Source: Arthrobacter sp. PM3 | GTDB lineage: Bacteria > Actinomycetota > Actinomycetes > Actinomycetales > Micrococcaceae | DNA: 51,599 nucleotides | NCBI RefSeq assembly: GCF_003352915.1 | Contig: NZ_CP022314.1 | Location: 2,323,353-2,374,951 of the forward strand | Direction: 5' to 3' | Program-made: the position numbers and the translations under genes | Notes under the pieces: generated by a model | Database searches by the model: none | What the model saw: the letters and a program-made list of their open reading frames with translations, nothing else | Told to the model about the DNA's origin: nothing | Part shown: one piece after another, positions 35,666 to 43,627 of the stretch | How the letters are laid out: the number at the start of each line of letters is the position of its first letter | Numbering within the stretch: the stretch's first letter is position 1

Positions 35666-36400
35666 CTATCGGGTGATGACAGCTTGCTTCTTCGGTGCCC
35701 GCCGCGCAAGCACCTTGGCCAGCCAGATCAGCGACAGCCCCAGAACCAGGCACAGGACCGCCGTGTAGTTGAAGACGAACCGCAGGAAGCCCAGGGGCGG
35801 CGGAATGACGGGAGAAAGCAGGCTGAGGGATATCGCGACGGTGCCGAGGGCCAGCAGTGCCGCGCCGGACCGCACGAGGACCGGGAGCCGGCTGCGCAAC
35901 GTCCGCAGCATCGCCGGGAGCAGGGCCACGGTGACGAAGGCCGGGTAGAGGCGGCCTGCGGCTCCGTAATACTCCACGAGGGCCGCGTTGCGCGGGTTCC
36001 TGGCGGCGATGCCCACCAGCCCGGCGGAAGATCCGGCCGTGTCGGTCATGAGGAAAACCGCGACCACCACTAGCGAAGCGGCCGCCGCCACCGCGATTCC
36101 GATAGGGCCCGTGATCAGGCGCAGGGCGTCGTGCGCACTGAAGCCGCGCGCCACCCGGAGCCCCAGGAGGAAGATGGCAGCGAAAACGACGAACCGCAAA
36201 ATGACGTTGGTGACGTTGGTCCCGCCCAGGACCTGGTCGATCGCCACGTACGGTCCATCGATGCTCAGCAGGATCGCCAGGGTCATCAGGGCGAAGATGC
36301 CGAACAGGGAACGGTTCTCGCCCCGGAGTGCGCTGGGAATCCGGATCGCGGCGACGAGCGCGCAGACCGCCAGGGTGGTCCACTGCAGGGCCGCGATCAT
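35666..36400 (-). CDS. Seven-helix membrane protein, paralog B of a three-gene set
   Basis: The 244-residue protein begins MIAALQWTTLAVCALVA. Start ATG 36398-36400 overlaps the regulator's TGA by four bases (ATGA). This start also matches the N-termini of the paralogs (MIAILQW, MIEVLQW), so it is preferred over the ATG 15 bases upstream. Seven helices have the same spacing as paralog C. Shared blocks are GPYVAIDQVLG..NVTNVILRF and DTAGSSAGLVGIA..NAALVEYYG.AGRLYPAFV. Translational coupling to the HTH protein suggests the two work together. The function is unknown. Confidence 0.8.
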   Translation of the reverse strand: MIAALQWTTLAVCALVAAIRIPSALRGENRSLFGIFALMTLAILLSIDGPYVAIDQVLGGTNVTNVILRFVVFAAIFLLGLRVARGFSAHDALRLITGPIGIAVAAAASLVVVAVFLMTDTAGSSAGLVGIAARNPRNAALVEYYGAAGRLYPAFVTVALLPAMLRTLRSRLPVLVRSGAALLALGTVAISLSLLSPVIPPPLGFLRFVFNYTAVLCLVLGLSLIWLAKVLARRAPKKQAVITR

Positions 36401-37143
36401 CCGAGATTCTCCCAAATCTTTTCTGTCTGCGCCTGTTCCTGCTCCTGGCGCCGCAGCGTCTTGCCGAGCGCCTGGAGCCGTTCCCCGGCCAGGGCGGTGA
36501 GGTCACCGTCGGAGAGGGCGTCCAGCGCTGCCTGCTTGGCGCCGGGCGCCCAGCCGGCCTCGTCTTCGGTGATCAGGCCGGTGGCCACAAGCCCGCCCGT
36601 GAAGCCCACGCCCGCCGCGCGGGCCGTCGCGAGTGCGAGTTCGGGGGAGAGCCTGTTGGCGGTGAGCTGGGCCGAATAGTTCTGCGGGGCCACGCCGGTG
36701 GCGGCCGACACCCGGTGGCGCAGCTCGCCGTCGTCGATGGCGTCCACCCAGTTCCGCACGGAGGTGGCGTGCGGCGCGGGGGTCAGCCCGGGCGTCAGGG
36801 AGCTGCCCGTGTCGCCGTAGCCGCCGTAGGCCGGGGAGGCGCGGGAGATGACCGCGCGCAGCAGATCCATGGTGGCCACCTGGCTGACAAGCTCGGCCGG
36901 AGTGGGCGGCTGCGCATGGGCGGTAAGTTCCGCATAGTTCTCGAACGACGCGAGGGCCGCCAGCGGGCTCAGCTGCAGCGCCCGGCTGATGCTGACCAGC
37001 GTGGTCTCAGCTACTTTTCCGCGTACCAGCTGCTGCGCCAGCGTGGTGCGCTTAATCCCGGAGATCCTGCAGATATCGGCTGTACTCGCTGCCGGGGCAA
37101 CCTGATGAAGCCAGAGTTGGAACGCCTTTGCGGGTAGTGGCAT
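36397..37143 (-). CDS. Protein with two HTH-like repeats, regulator of the 7TM cluster (putative)
   Basis: The 248-residue soluble protein has an N-terminal XRE-like helix-turn-helix (about residues 22-66, DICRISGIKRTTLAQQLVRG then ETTLVSISRALQLSP). A second segment of similar pattern lies at about 141-188 (HRVSAATGVAPQNYSAQLTANRLSP), and a Gln/Glu-rich C-terminus (about 225-246) could form a coiled coil. The Pro/Gly-rich stretch at 103-128 may be a hinge. It lies between paralog A (68 bases upstream) and paralog B (four-base overlap downstream). DNA binding is inferred. A membrane-linked sensor role would also fit. No known family name comes to mind. Confidence 0.65.
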   Translation of the reverse strand: MPLPAKAFQLWLHQVAPAASTADICRISGIKRTTLAQQLVRGKVAETTLVSISRALQLSPLAALASFENYAELTAHAQPPTPAELVSQVATMDLLRAVISRASPAYGGYGDTGSSLTPGLTPAPHATSVRNWVDAIDDGELRHRVSAATGVAPQNYSAQLTANRLSPELALATARAAGVGFTGGLVATGLITEDEAGWAPGAKQAALDALSDGDLTALAGERLQALGKTLRRQEQEQAQTEKIWENLG

Positions 37144-37211
37144 CTAGGGCTTCCTGCGCGTGGGATGGGAGCATGGCGACGCGGTTGCGCGTGTGCACCT
37201 CAAAGATTCTT

Positions 37212-37988
37212 TCACTCTAAATGACTTTGCGGCTGGCGGCGGGACGTCGTTTCTATAAAGTCTGTTTTATTTACGGCGCGCCGCCCGGCGACGACCCGGC
37301 CGAGCCAGATCAGCGCCAGGCCGACGACCAATCCGAGGACCGCCGCCGAACTCAGGATGTACCGCACATACGGAATCCCCGGAGGCAGGAGGTCGCTGGC
37401 AGCCAGCAGGACCATGACGGCGCCGCCGACGGACAGGACGGCCGCGCCGGCGCGGACGAGGCGGGGCAGCCGTGACCGCCGTCTGGCTGCCGGCACGGTG
37501 GCCGGCAGGAGGCACGCGGCGACGAAGCCCGGGTAGGCCCGGCCGGCGACCGCGTAGAGTCCGATCAGTTGCGCGTTATGCGGGCTCCGGTTCGCCAGCC
37601 CGACCAGGCCCGCTGACGTGCCCGCGGTATCCGCCAGCAGGAAGGGCACCACGGTGGCGGCGGCGACGGCGGCGAGCACGGCAATTCCCGCCGGCCCGGT
37701 GATGAGCCGGATGCTGCGGGTGCTGTTGAATGCCCGGGCGATCTTGTATCCGGCCAGCAGGACCGTCCCGTAGACGACGAAGCGCAAAATGAGGTTGGCG
37801 ACATTGTCCGATCCCAGCCAGGCGTCAACCGCCGAGTACGGCCCCTTGAGGCTGAGCAGCATGGCGCAGGTGGTGAGCACGAAGATGCCAAAGAGGGAGC
37901 GGTTCTCCCCGCGCAAAGCGCTGGGCAGCCGCAACAGCGCCACGAGGGCACAGACCGCCAGCGTGGACCACTGCAGGACTTCAATCAT
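37212..37988 (-). CDS. Seven-helix membrane protein, paralog A of a three-gene set
   Basis: The 258-residue protein begins MIEVLQWSTLAVCALVA after GGAGGGCCCTGCGC. It heads the four-gene leftward operon. Its seven hydrophobic segments are laid out as in paralogs B and C, with GPYSAVDAWLG..NVANLILRF and DTAGTSAGLVGLA..NAQLIGLYA.AGRAYPGFV. It has a slightly longer basic C-terminal tail (RRAVNKTDFIE...). It is closer to B than to C. The upstream region to 38131 is shared with the divergent ABC-F gene. No function can be assigned from motifs. Confidence 0.8.
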   Translation of the reverse strand: MIEVLQWSTLAVCALVALLRLPSALRGENRSLFGIFVLTTCAMLLSLKGPYSAVDAWLGSDNVANLILRFVVYGTVLLAGYKIARAFNSTRSIRLITGPAGIAVLAAVAAATVVPFLLADTAGTSAGLVGLANRSPHNAQLIGLYAVAGRAYPGFVAACLLPATVPAARRRSRLPRLVRAGAAVLSVGGAVMVLLAASDLLPPGIPYVRYILSSAAVLGLVVGLALIWLGRVVAGRRAVNKTDFIETTSRRQPQSHLE

Positions 37989-38051
37989 GCGCAGGGCCCT
38001 CCCGATGCGGTGATTTTACGATGCGGAGCGATTCAACTATGCTAGATGCTC

Positions 38052-38097
38052 GAACCCGCTGGTCCGTACACCCCCCCAAGTCCGGACCGGCGGGTTC
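38052..38097 (+). promoter_or_regulatory. Leader hairpin (possible attenuator) upstream of the ABC-F gene
   Basis: GAACCCGCTGGTCCG (38052-38066) pairs with CGGACCGGCGGGTTC (38083-38097), 15 bp with one G-U, followed by TTCTAT. A -10-like TATGCT (38038-38043) would start the RNA at the foot of the stem. It ends 34 bases before the ABC-F ATG. Confidence 0.55.
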
Positions 38098-38131
38098 TTC
38101 TATGCCCGGGCCCGGGTGAGAGGATGAACTA

Positions 38132-39799
38132 ATGACTGCAACCCTTGTTGCCAAGGACCTTTCCGGTGGTCACGATCACCGCACCCTCTTCTCAAAACTC
38201 TCCCTGACCGTAGCCCCCGGCGACGTCGTCGGCGTCGTCGGTGCCAACGGCGCCGGAAAATCCACGCTGCTCAGGCTCCTCGCCGGCGTCGACGAACCGC
38301 AGGAGGGCACGGTGAGCCTGGCACCGGCCGACGCGTTCGTGGGCTGGCTGCCCCAGGAACACGAGCGCGTTGCCGGCGAAACTGTGGCCGGCTACATCGC
38401 CCGGCGAACGGGCTGCGCCCAGGCGACCGCGGCCATGGAGTCCACCGCCGAGGCTCTGGGATCCGGCGCCCCGGGCGCCGACGACGCCTACTCGCTCGCC
38501 TTCGACCGCTGGATGGCCTCCGGCGCCGCCGACCTCGAGGACCGGATCCCGGCCGTCCTGGCGGACCTGGGCCTCGACGTCGGGCCGGACGCCGGGATGA
38601 CCGGGCTGTCCGGCGGGCAGGCCGCCCGGGTGGCCCTGGCCGCGCTGTTGCTGAGCCGCTTCGACATCGTGCTGCTTGACGAACCCACCAACGACCTCGA
38701 CCTCAACGGCCTGGCCAAACTGGAAGCCTTCGTGCAGGGCCTGCGCGGCGGCGTCGTCCTGGTTTCGCATGACCGCGAGTTCCTGGCCCGCTGCGTGTCC
38801 ACGGTGGTGGAACTGGACCTGGCCCAGAACGCCGTCGCGGTGTACGAGGGCGGGTACGAGGCCTACCTGGAGGAGCGCGCCGTCGCGCGCCGCCATGCCC
38901 GGGAACGCTACGAGGAATTCGCCGCCACCAAGGCCGACCTCGTCGCGCGCGCCCGCACGCAGCGCGAGTGGAGCTCCCAGGGCGTCCGGAACGCCATGAA
39001 GAAGAACCCGGACAACGACAAGATCCGCCGGGCGGCCAACACCGAGTCCTCGGAGAAGCAGGGGCAGAAGGTCCGGCAGATGGAATCGCGCATTGCCCGG
39101 CTGGAGGAAGTCGAGGAGCCGCGCAAGGAATGGCAGCTGCAGTTCAGCATCGGCGCGGCCCCGCGTTCCAGTGCCGTCGTGGCCACCCTGCGCGACGCCG
39201 TCGCCCGCCAGGGTGATTTCACCCTGGGCCCGGTCAACCTGCAGCTCAACGCGGGGGAGCGGATCGGGATCACCGGTCCCAACGGCGCCGGCAAATCCAC
39301 GCTCCTGCGGCTCCTGCTCGGCGTCCGGCAGCCCGACGCCGGGGACGCATCCATGGGCGCGTCCGTGGCCGTCGGGGAGATCGACCAGGCACGCGGCCTG
39401 CTGGCCGGTGAGCTGTTGCTGGCCGACGCCGTCGAGGCCGTCCTCACCGGGTACACCCCGGCCGAAGTGCGCACGCTGCTGGCCAAGTTCGGCCTCAAGG
39501 CCGACCACACGGGCCGGGCCGTCAATTCGCTGTCCCCCGGGGAGCGGACCCGGGCCGCGCTGGCGCTGCTGCAGGCCCGCGGCGTGAACCTGCTGGTGCT
39601 GGACGAGCCCACCAACCACCTCGACCTGCCCGCCATCGAGCAGCTCGAGGAGGCCTTGGACAGCTACGACGGCGCGCTGCTGCTCGTCACCCACGACCGC
39701 CGGCTGCTCGAAAACGTCCGGCTGGACGCCCGCTGGAACGTCGAGAACGGCGTCGTCACCGAACTGCACACCAATGCCCCGAAAGGCAACACCGTATGA
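38132..39799 (+). CDS. ABC-F family ATPase
   Basis: The 555-residue protein has two nucleotide-binding domains and no membrane part. The first has Walker A GANGAGKS (37-44), signature LSGGQAARVALA and Walker B LLDEPTNDLD. A charged linker of about 80 residues with EERAVARRHARERYEEF follows, and the second domain has GPNGAGKS, LSPGERTRAALA and LDEPTNHLD. ABC-F proteins act on the ribosome, either in translation or as antibiotic resistance (ribosome protection) factors. The strong leader hairpin and the coupled ABC exporter gene (ATGA overlap) favour a resistance or stress role, which is inference. ATG 38132 follows GAGAGGATG. Confidence 0.93.
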   Translation: MTATLVAKDLSGGHDHRTLFSKLSLTVAPGDVVGVVGANGAGKSTLLRLLAGVDEPQEGTVSLAPADAFVGWLPQEHERVAGETVAGYIARRTGCAQATAAMESTAEALGSGAPGADDAYSLAFDRWMASGAADLEDRIPAVLADLGLDVGPDAGMTGLSGGQAARVALAALLLSRFDIVLLDEPTNDLDLNGLAKLEAFVQGLRGGVVLVSHDREFLARCVSTVVELDLAQNAVAVYEGGYEAYLEERAVARRHARERYEEFAATKADLVARARTQREWSSQGVRNAMKKNPDNDKIRRAANTESSEKQGQKVRQMESRIARLEEVEEPRKEWQLQFSIGAAPRSSAVVATLRDAVARQGDFTLGPVNLQLNAGERIGITGPNGAGKSTLLRLLLGVRQPDAGDASMGASVAVGEIDQARGLLAGELLLADAVEAVLTGYTPAEVRTLLAKFGLKADHTGRAVNSLSPGERTRAALALLQARGVNLLVLDEPTNHLDLPAIEQLEEALDSYDGALLLVTHDRRLLENVRLDARWNVENGVVTELHTNAPKGNTV

Positions 39800-41709
39800 G
39801 CATGGACCGGGTCGCCTGGAGCTCCCTCTACAACATCACCCGCGCCTCGAGCGGGACCAAACCGTTCTCGAAGACGCTACTGAAGCGGGTCTTCGGCTTT
39901 GCCCGGCCGCACCGCGGCAAGCTGATCGCGTTCGTGCTGCTCTCCATCGTGATGGCCGTCCTGGCCGTCGCCACCCCGGTCCTCGCCGGGCAGGTGGTGG
40001 ACGAAATCATCGCCCACGCCGACGCCGCAACGGTGATCGGGCTCGCCGTCCTGATCGCGGTCGTGGCCGTGGCGGAAGCCGGGCTGGGCCTGCTGACCCG
40101 CTGGCTGTCCTCCACGATCGGTGAGGGCGTGATCCTGGACCTGCGCACCAAGGTCTTCGACCACGTCCAGAAGATGCCGATCGCCTTCTTCACCAGGACC
40201 CGGACCGGGGCCCTGGTGAGCCGGCTCAACAACGACGTCATCGGGGCGCAGTCGGCCTTCGCGGGCACACTGTCCGGGGTGGTCAGCAACGTGGTGGCGC
40301 TCGCGCTGACCCTCGCGGTCATGCTCAACAAGTCGTGGCTCGTGACGGTGCTCGCCATGATTCTGCTGCCGATCTTCCTGATCCCGGCCCGCCGGATGGG
40401 CTCCCGGCTCGCCGACCTGCGGCGTGAGGCGGCCGAGCACAACGCCACCATGGGCACCCAGATGACCGAGCGCTTCTCCGCGCCCGGCGCCACCCTGGTC
40501 AAGCTCTTCGGCCGCCCCGACGAGGAATCCCGCGAGTTCGCCCTCCGGGCCGGCCGGGTCCGGGACATCGGCGTCCGCACCGCGATGCTGCAGTTCACCT
40601 TCGTCACGGCCCTGACGCTCGTCTCGGCGCTGGCCCTGGCACTGGTCTACGGCCTGGGCGGCTTCCTGGCGCTGCAGGGGCAGCTGGCCGCCGGCGACGT
40701 CGTGGTGCTGGCACTGCTGCTGACCCGCCTCTACGCGCCGCTGACGGCGCTCTCGAACGCCCGGGTGGAAATCATGAGCGCCCTGGTCAGCTTCGAGCGC
40801 GTCTTCGAGATCCTGGACCTCAAGCCGCTCATCCAGCAGAAGCCCGACGCCGTGGCCTCCCCGCCGGGCCCGCTTTCGGTGGAGTTCGACGACGTCCGCT
40901 TCGCCTACCCCTCGGCGGACAAGGTCTCGCTGGCGTCGCTGGAGGACGTCCGGACCCTGGACACCCGCGGCGGCGAGGAGGTGCTGCACGGCATCAGCTT
41001 CCGGGTCGAACCGGGGCAGACGGTGGCCCTGGTCGGCTCCTCGGGGGCCGGGAAGTCCACCATCGCGCAGCTTCTGTCCCGCCTGTACGACGTCGACTCC
41101 GGCGCCGTCCGCTTCGGCGGCACGCAGCCCGGCACGGGCGTGGACGTCCGCGACCTCACCTTCGATTCGATGCGCGAGACCCTCGGCATGGTGACCCAGG
41201 ACGGGCACCTGTTCCACGAGAGCATCGCCGCCAACCTGCGCCTGGCCCGCCCGGATGCCACCGAGGAGCAGATGTGGGAGGTGCTGCGGCGCGCCCGGCT
41301 CGAGGACATGATCCGGTCCCTGCCGGACGGCCTGGACACCGTGGTGGGGGAGCGCGGCTACCGGCTCTCCGGTGGTGAACGGCAGCGGCTGACCATTGCC
41401 CGGCTGCTCATTGCCCAGCCGCGCGTGGTGATCCTGGACGAGGCCACCGCCGCGCTGGACTCCACCAACGAGGCCGCCGTCCAGGAGGCGCTGGGCGCCG
41501 CGCTGGAAGGCCGTACCGCCGTCGTGATCGCCCACCGGCTTTCCACGATCCGGGCGGCCGACGCGATCCTGGTGGTGGAGAACGGCTCCATCGTTGAGCG
41601 GGGCACCCACAACGAACTCCTGGCCGCCGAGGGCCGGTACGCGGAGCTGTACCGGACACAGTTCGCCGAAGCCGACGCCGTCGCCCGGGAATCCGTCCCG
41701 GAGTACTAG
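39796..41709 (+). CDS. ABC exporter half-transporter (permease-ATPase fusion)
   Basis: The 637-residue protein has six transmembrane helices in the first 340 residues with the coupling motif TRTGALVSRLNNDV. An ATPase domain follows: Walker A GSSGAGKST (414-422), Q-loop GMVTQDGHLF, signature LSGGERQRL, Walker B VVILDEATAALD and the switch AHRLSTI. It is a homodimer-type exporter of the lipid/drug class. The ATG at 39796 overlaps the ABC-F stop by four bases, so both are made from one mRNA. The substrate is unknown. The stop shares CTAG with the convergent Nudix gene. Confidence 0.93.
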   Translation: MSMDRVAWSSLYNITRASSGTKPFSKTLLKRVFGFARPHRGKLIAFVLLSIVMAVLAVATPVLAGQVVDEIIAHADAATVIGLAVLIAVVAVAEAGLGLLTRWLSSTIGEGVILDLRTKVFDHVQKMPIAFFTRTRTGALVSRLNNDVIGAQSAFAGTLSGVVSNVVALALTLAVMLNKSWLVTVLAMILLPIFLIPARRMGSRLADLRREAAEHNATMGTQMTERFSAPGATLVKLFGRPDEESREFALRAGRVRDIGVRTAMLQFTFVTALTLVSALALALVYGLGGFLALQGQLAAGDVVVLALLLTRLYAPLTALSNARVEIMSALVSFERVFEILDLKPLIQQKPDAVASPPGPLSVEFDDVRFAYPSADKVSLASLEDVRTLDTRGGEEVLHGISFRVEPGQTVALVGSSGAGKSTIAQLLSRLYDVDSGAVRFGGTQPGTGVDVRDLTFDSMRETLGMVTQDGHLFHESIAANLRLARPDATEEQMWEVLRRARLEDMIRSLPDGLDTVVGERGYRLSGGERQRLTIARLLIAQPRVVILDEATAALDSTNEAAVQEALGAALEGRTAVVIAHRLSTIRAADAILVVENGSIVERGTHNELLAAEGRYAELYRTQFAEADAVARESVPEY

Positions 41710-42113
41710 GCCACGGGCCTGGCCGCCAGCGCCGGCAGCACGTGGTCCGTCAGCAGCGGTGCGAGGTCGCCGGGCAGTTCGCCGGCCAGGTCCAGCCAGC
41801 GGATTTCGGCGATCTCGGCCGAGGGGCTGGCACTCCACACGCCCGGTGCCGTAAAGACGGTGGCCTCGATCTGGGTGGCCGCCTCGTTGGCGGCATCGGC
41901 CAGCCAGCAACCCAGCAGGTCCAGCCGGTCCGCGGCCAGCTCGATCCCCACTTCCTCCCGGAGCTCGCGGACCGCGGCCTCGGCCGCCGTTTCGCCGGCC
42001 TCGGGCTTGCCGCCGGGATGCATGAACTTGTCGGTGCCCCGTTTCCGGACGGTCAGGAGGCGGCCGGCGTGGTCGAAGACGCAGACGGCGGAGACCACAA
42101 TGCGGGGGTTCAC
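41706..42113 (-). CDS. Nudix hydrolase
   Basis: The 135-residue protein starts at GTG 42111-42113. The full Nudix box GX5EX7REUXEEXGU runs from Gly35 to Ile57 (GKPEAGE...RELREEVGI). This is the single-domain MutT-like kind that hydrolyses nucleoside diphosphate-linked compounds. Its stop codon overlaps that of the convergent ABC exporter, and its start overlaps the DUF6314 stop by four bases. The substrate cannot be read from the sequence. Confidence 0.93.
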   Translation of the reverse strand: MNPRIVVSAVCVFDHAGRLLTVRKRGTDKFMHPGGKPEAGETAAEAAVRELREEVGIELAADRLDLLGCWLADAANEAATQIEATVFTAPGVWSASPSAEIAEIRWLDLAGELPGDLAPLLTDHVLPALAARPVA

Positions 42114-42631
42114 CCTGCACCCCCGGCAGCAGCGGGGCTGTCTGCGGCGGCGTCTGTGGCGGGGTCCCGCCGGTGCAGCACCGACTCGAGCAGCTGGTCC
42201 TTCGCCGGGCCGGTCACGTCCCAGCGGTAGCCGAAGGCATCAGGTCCGAGCACGGTGTAGGTCACGCGGTAGGTGTCGGGATCGCACCAGTGCATGGCAC
42301 GGTTGGCGCTGCCGGCAAATCCCATGCGGTGGAACGGGCGGCCGTCCTGGAAGAACACGTCCAGGACGGCAGGGGTGTCGGCGGCCCGCAGCAGATATTC
42401 CCGGGTGGCCGGGGCGGTAAACGGCGCGCCGTCAGCGGCTGTCCAGCGCACGGTGCCTTCTTCACGCCAGGCAAGGCCGCCGCCGTCGTGCTCCGTGAAG
42501 CGGACGACGCCGGTAAACGTGCCGCGGGTGCCGGTGCTGCGGTCCAGGAGGGTGCGCTCCACGGACCAGGAGCCGCGCAGGTAGGCGCGGAGGTCAAAGT
42601 CCGGGGTGTCTTGCGGGGCGGCAAAATTCAA
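42110..42631 (-). CDS. DUF6314 family protein
   Basis: The 173-residue protein has DLRAYLRGSWSVERTLLDR at the start, HRMGFAGSANRAMHWCDPD in the second half and TYTVLGPDAFGYRWDVTGPAK. It is a lipocalin-like beta-rich family of unknown function (DUF6314) often paired with Nudix genes. It overlaps the Nudix start by four bases. The first usable start is TTG 42629-42631, only one base beyond the tRNA-Arg 3' end. No ribosome site can exist there except inside the tRNA, so either the mRNA is released by tRNA 3' processing and read leaderless, or an internal start is used. Confidence 0.75.
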   Translation of the reverse strand: MNFAAPQDTPDFDLRAYLRGSWSVERTLLDRSTGTRGTFTGVVRFTEHDGGGLAWREEGTVRWTAADGAPFTAPATREYLLRAADTPAVLDVFFQDGRPFHRMGFAGSANRAMHWCDPDTYRVTYTVLGPDAFGYRWDVTGPAKDQLLESVLHRRDPATDAAADSPAAAGGAG

Positions 42632-42632
42632 G

Positions 42633-42705
42633 TGCCCTCGATTGGAATCGAACCAACGACACCGGCTTTAGGAGAGCCGTGCTCTATCCACTGAGCTACG
42701 AGGGC
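42633..42705 (-). tRNA. tRNA-Arg (anticodon CCT)
   Basis: A 73-base cloverleaf reads on the minus strand. The acceptor stem is GCCCTCG paired with CGAGGGC. The D-arm has AGCTCAGTGGATAGAGC, the anticodon loop is CTCCTAA (CCT), and the T-arm has GGTTCGATTCC. The discriminator base is A and CCA is not encoded. Confidence 0.97.
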
Positions 42706-42788
42706 GGGCGTCCGCGGCAGGCCGTTGGCCGTCCGGGGCGGACACGGATACAAGCATACAAGGTGCGCGGGGGTACTACGCTCTTGGC

Positions 42789-43589
42789 ATGACCGCAGGT
42801 ACCGCCAAGCTGTCCGCCGAAGCCCTTTACTACCCGGATGTGGCCGCCACCCGGTTCTACGCCGGAGCCCTGGCGAAGCTGAGCGTGCTGCAGTATTTCG
42901 TGGCGGAGGCGGCGGTGATCGGCGCCTGGGACGGCACCGAGCCCTACAGCCGCCGCACCGGCTACATCAGCGACCTTGGCGCCTTGGGCTGCGGGGACTT
43001 CGCCGGCCGCGACGTCTGTTCCCCGGCGCATCTGCTGATGAACGCCTCCTTCGTGGTCCAGGGGATCGGCATGATGGTCGGAGCGCTCCTCCTCGGCTCG
43101 GCGCTCCTGCGCCTTGCCGCGCGGCCCGGCATTCCGCTGGCACGGGGCCGGATGCCGGGGACCGGAAAGTGGAGTCCGGCGCGCTGGAGCCCCGGCGTCG
43201 TTGCAGCGGGGGCGGCCCGGGTGCTGACCGGCACCGCCGGGGCAGGAACGGTCATCGTGGGGTTCGTTCCGGAAGACACGGGATCGGCCTGGCATGTGGT
43301 CGGCGCCGTGATGTACTTCGCGGCCGGCGCCCTGGCGCTGCTGGTGCTGGGCGGGCTGTGGCTGCGGCAGACGCCGCTGTCATGGCTGATCCTTTCGTGC
43401 GGCCTGGTGTCGGCGGCGGCGCTCGTGGCCGGCGGAGTGACCGGCATGCACGTGGCGGAACCGGGGACCCTGGAGCGGCTGATGGGGTACCCCATCACCG
43501 CCGGGGTCGCCGCGGCCGGCCTCGTCGTCGCCCAGCGCGTGCAGCGGGAGCGCGCGCTGCGCACTGCCGCCCGGGCCCGGGCGCGCTGA
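42789..43589 (+). CDS. DUF998 family membrane protein
   Basis: The 266-residue protein has an N-terminal helix, a short extracellular block YISDLGALGCGD with CSPAHLLMNASF, and about six or seven further hydrophobic segments. This is the DUF998 pattern. No Shine-Dalgarno sequence is seen. TACGCT (42777-42782) seven bases before ATG 42789 suggests a leaderless mRNA. It is divergent from the tRNA gene. The function is unknown. The C-terminus is Arg-rich and cytoplasmic. Confidence 0.85.
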   Translation: MTAGTAKLSAEALYYPDVAATRFYAGALAKLSVLQYFVAEAAVIGAWDGTEPYSRRTGYISDLGALGCGDFAGRDVCSPAHLLMNASFVVQGIGMMVGALLLGSALLRLAARPGIPLARGRMPGTGKWSPARWSPGVVAAGAARVLTGTAGAGTVIVGFVPEDTGSAWHVVGAVMYFAAGALALLVLGGLWLRQTPLSWLILSCGLVSAAALVAGGVTGMHVAEPGTLERLMGYPITAGVAAAGLVVAQRVQRERALRTAARARAR

Positions 43590-43627
43590 CCGCCCGGACC
43601 GTTGGGCGGGCCCGAACCCAGGGCGGG

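Noticed and set aside
38132..41709. Bacteriocin or lanthipeptide cluster around the ABC genes
   Set aside because: No precursor peptide, modification enzyme or immunity gene is visible; the ABC-F and exporter pair stands alone.
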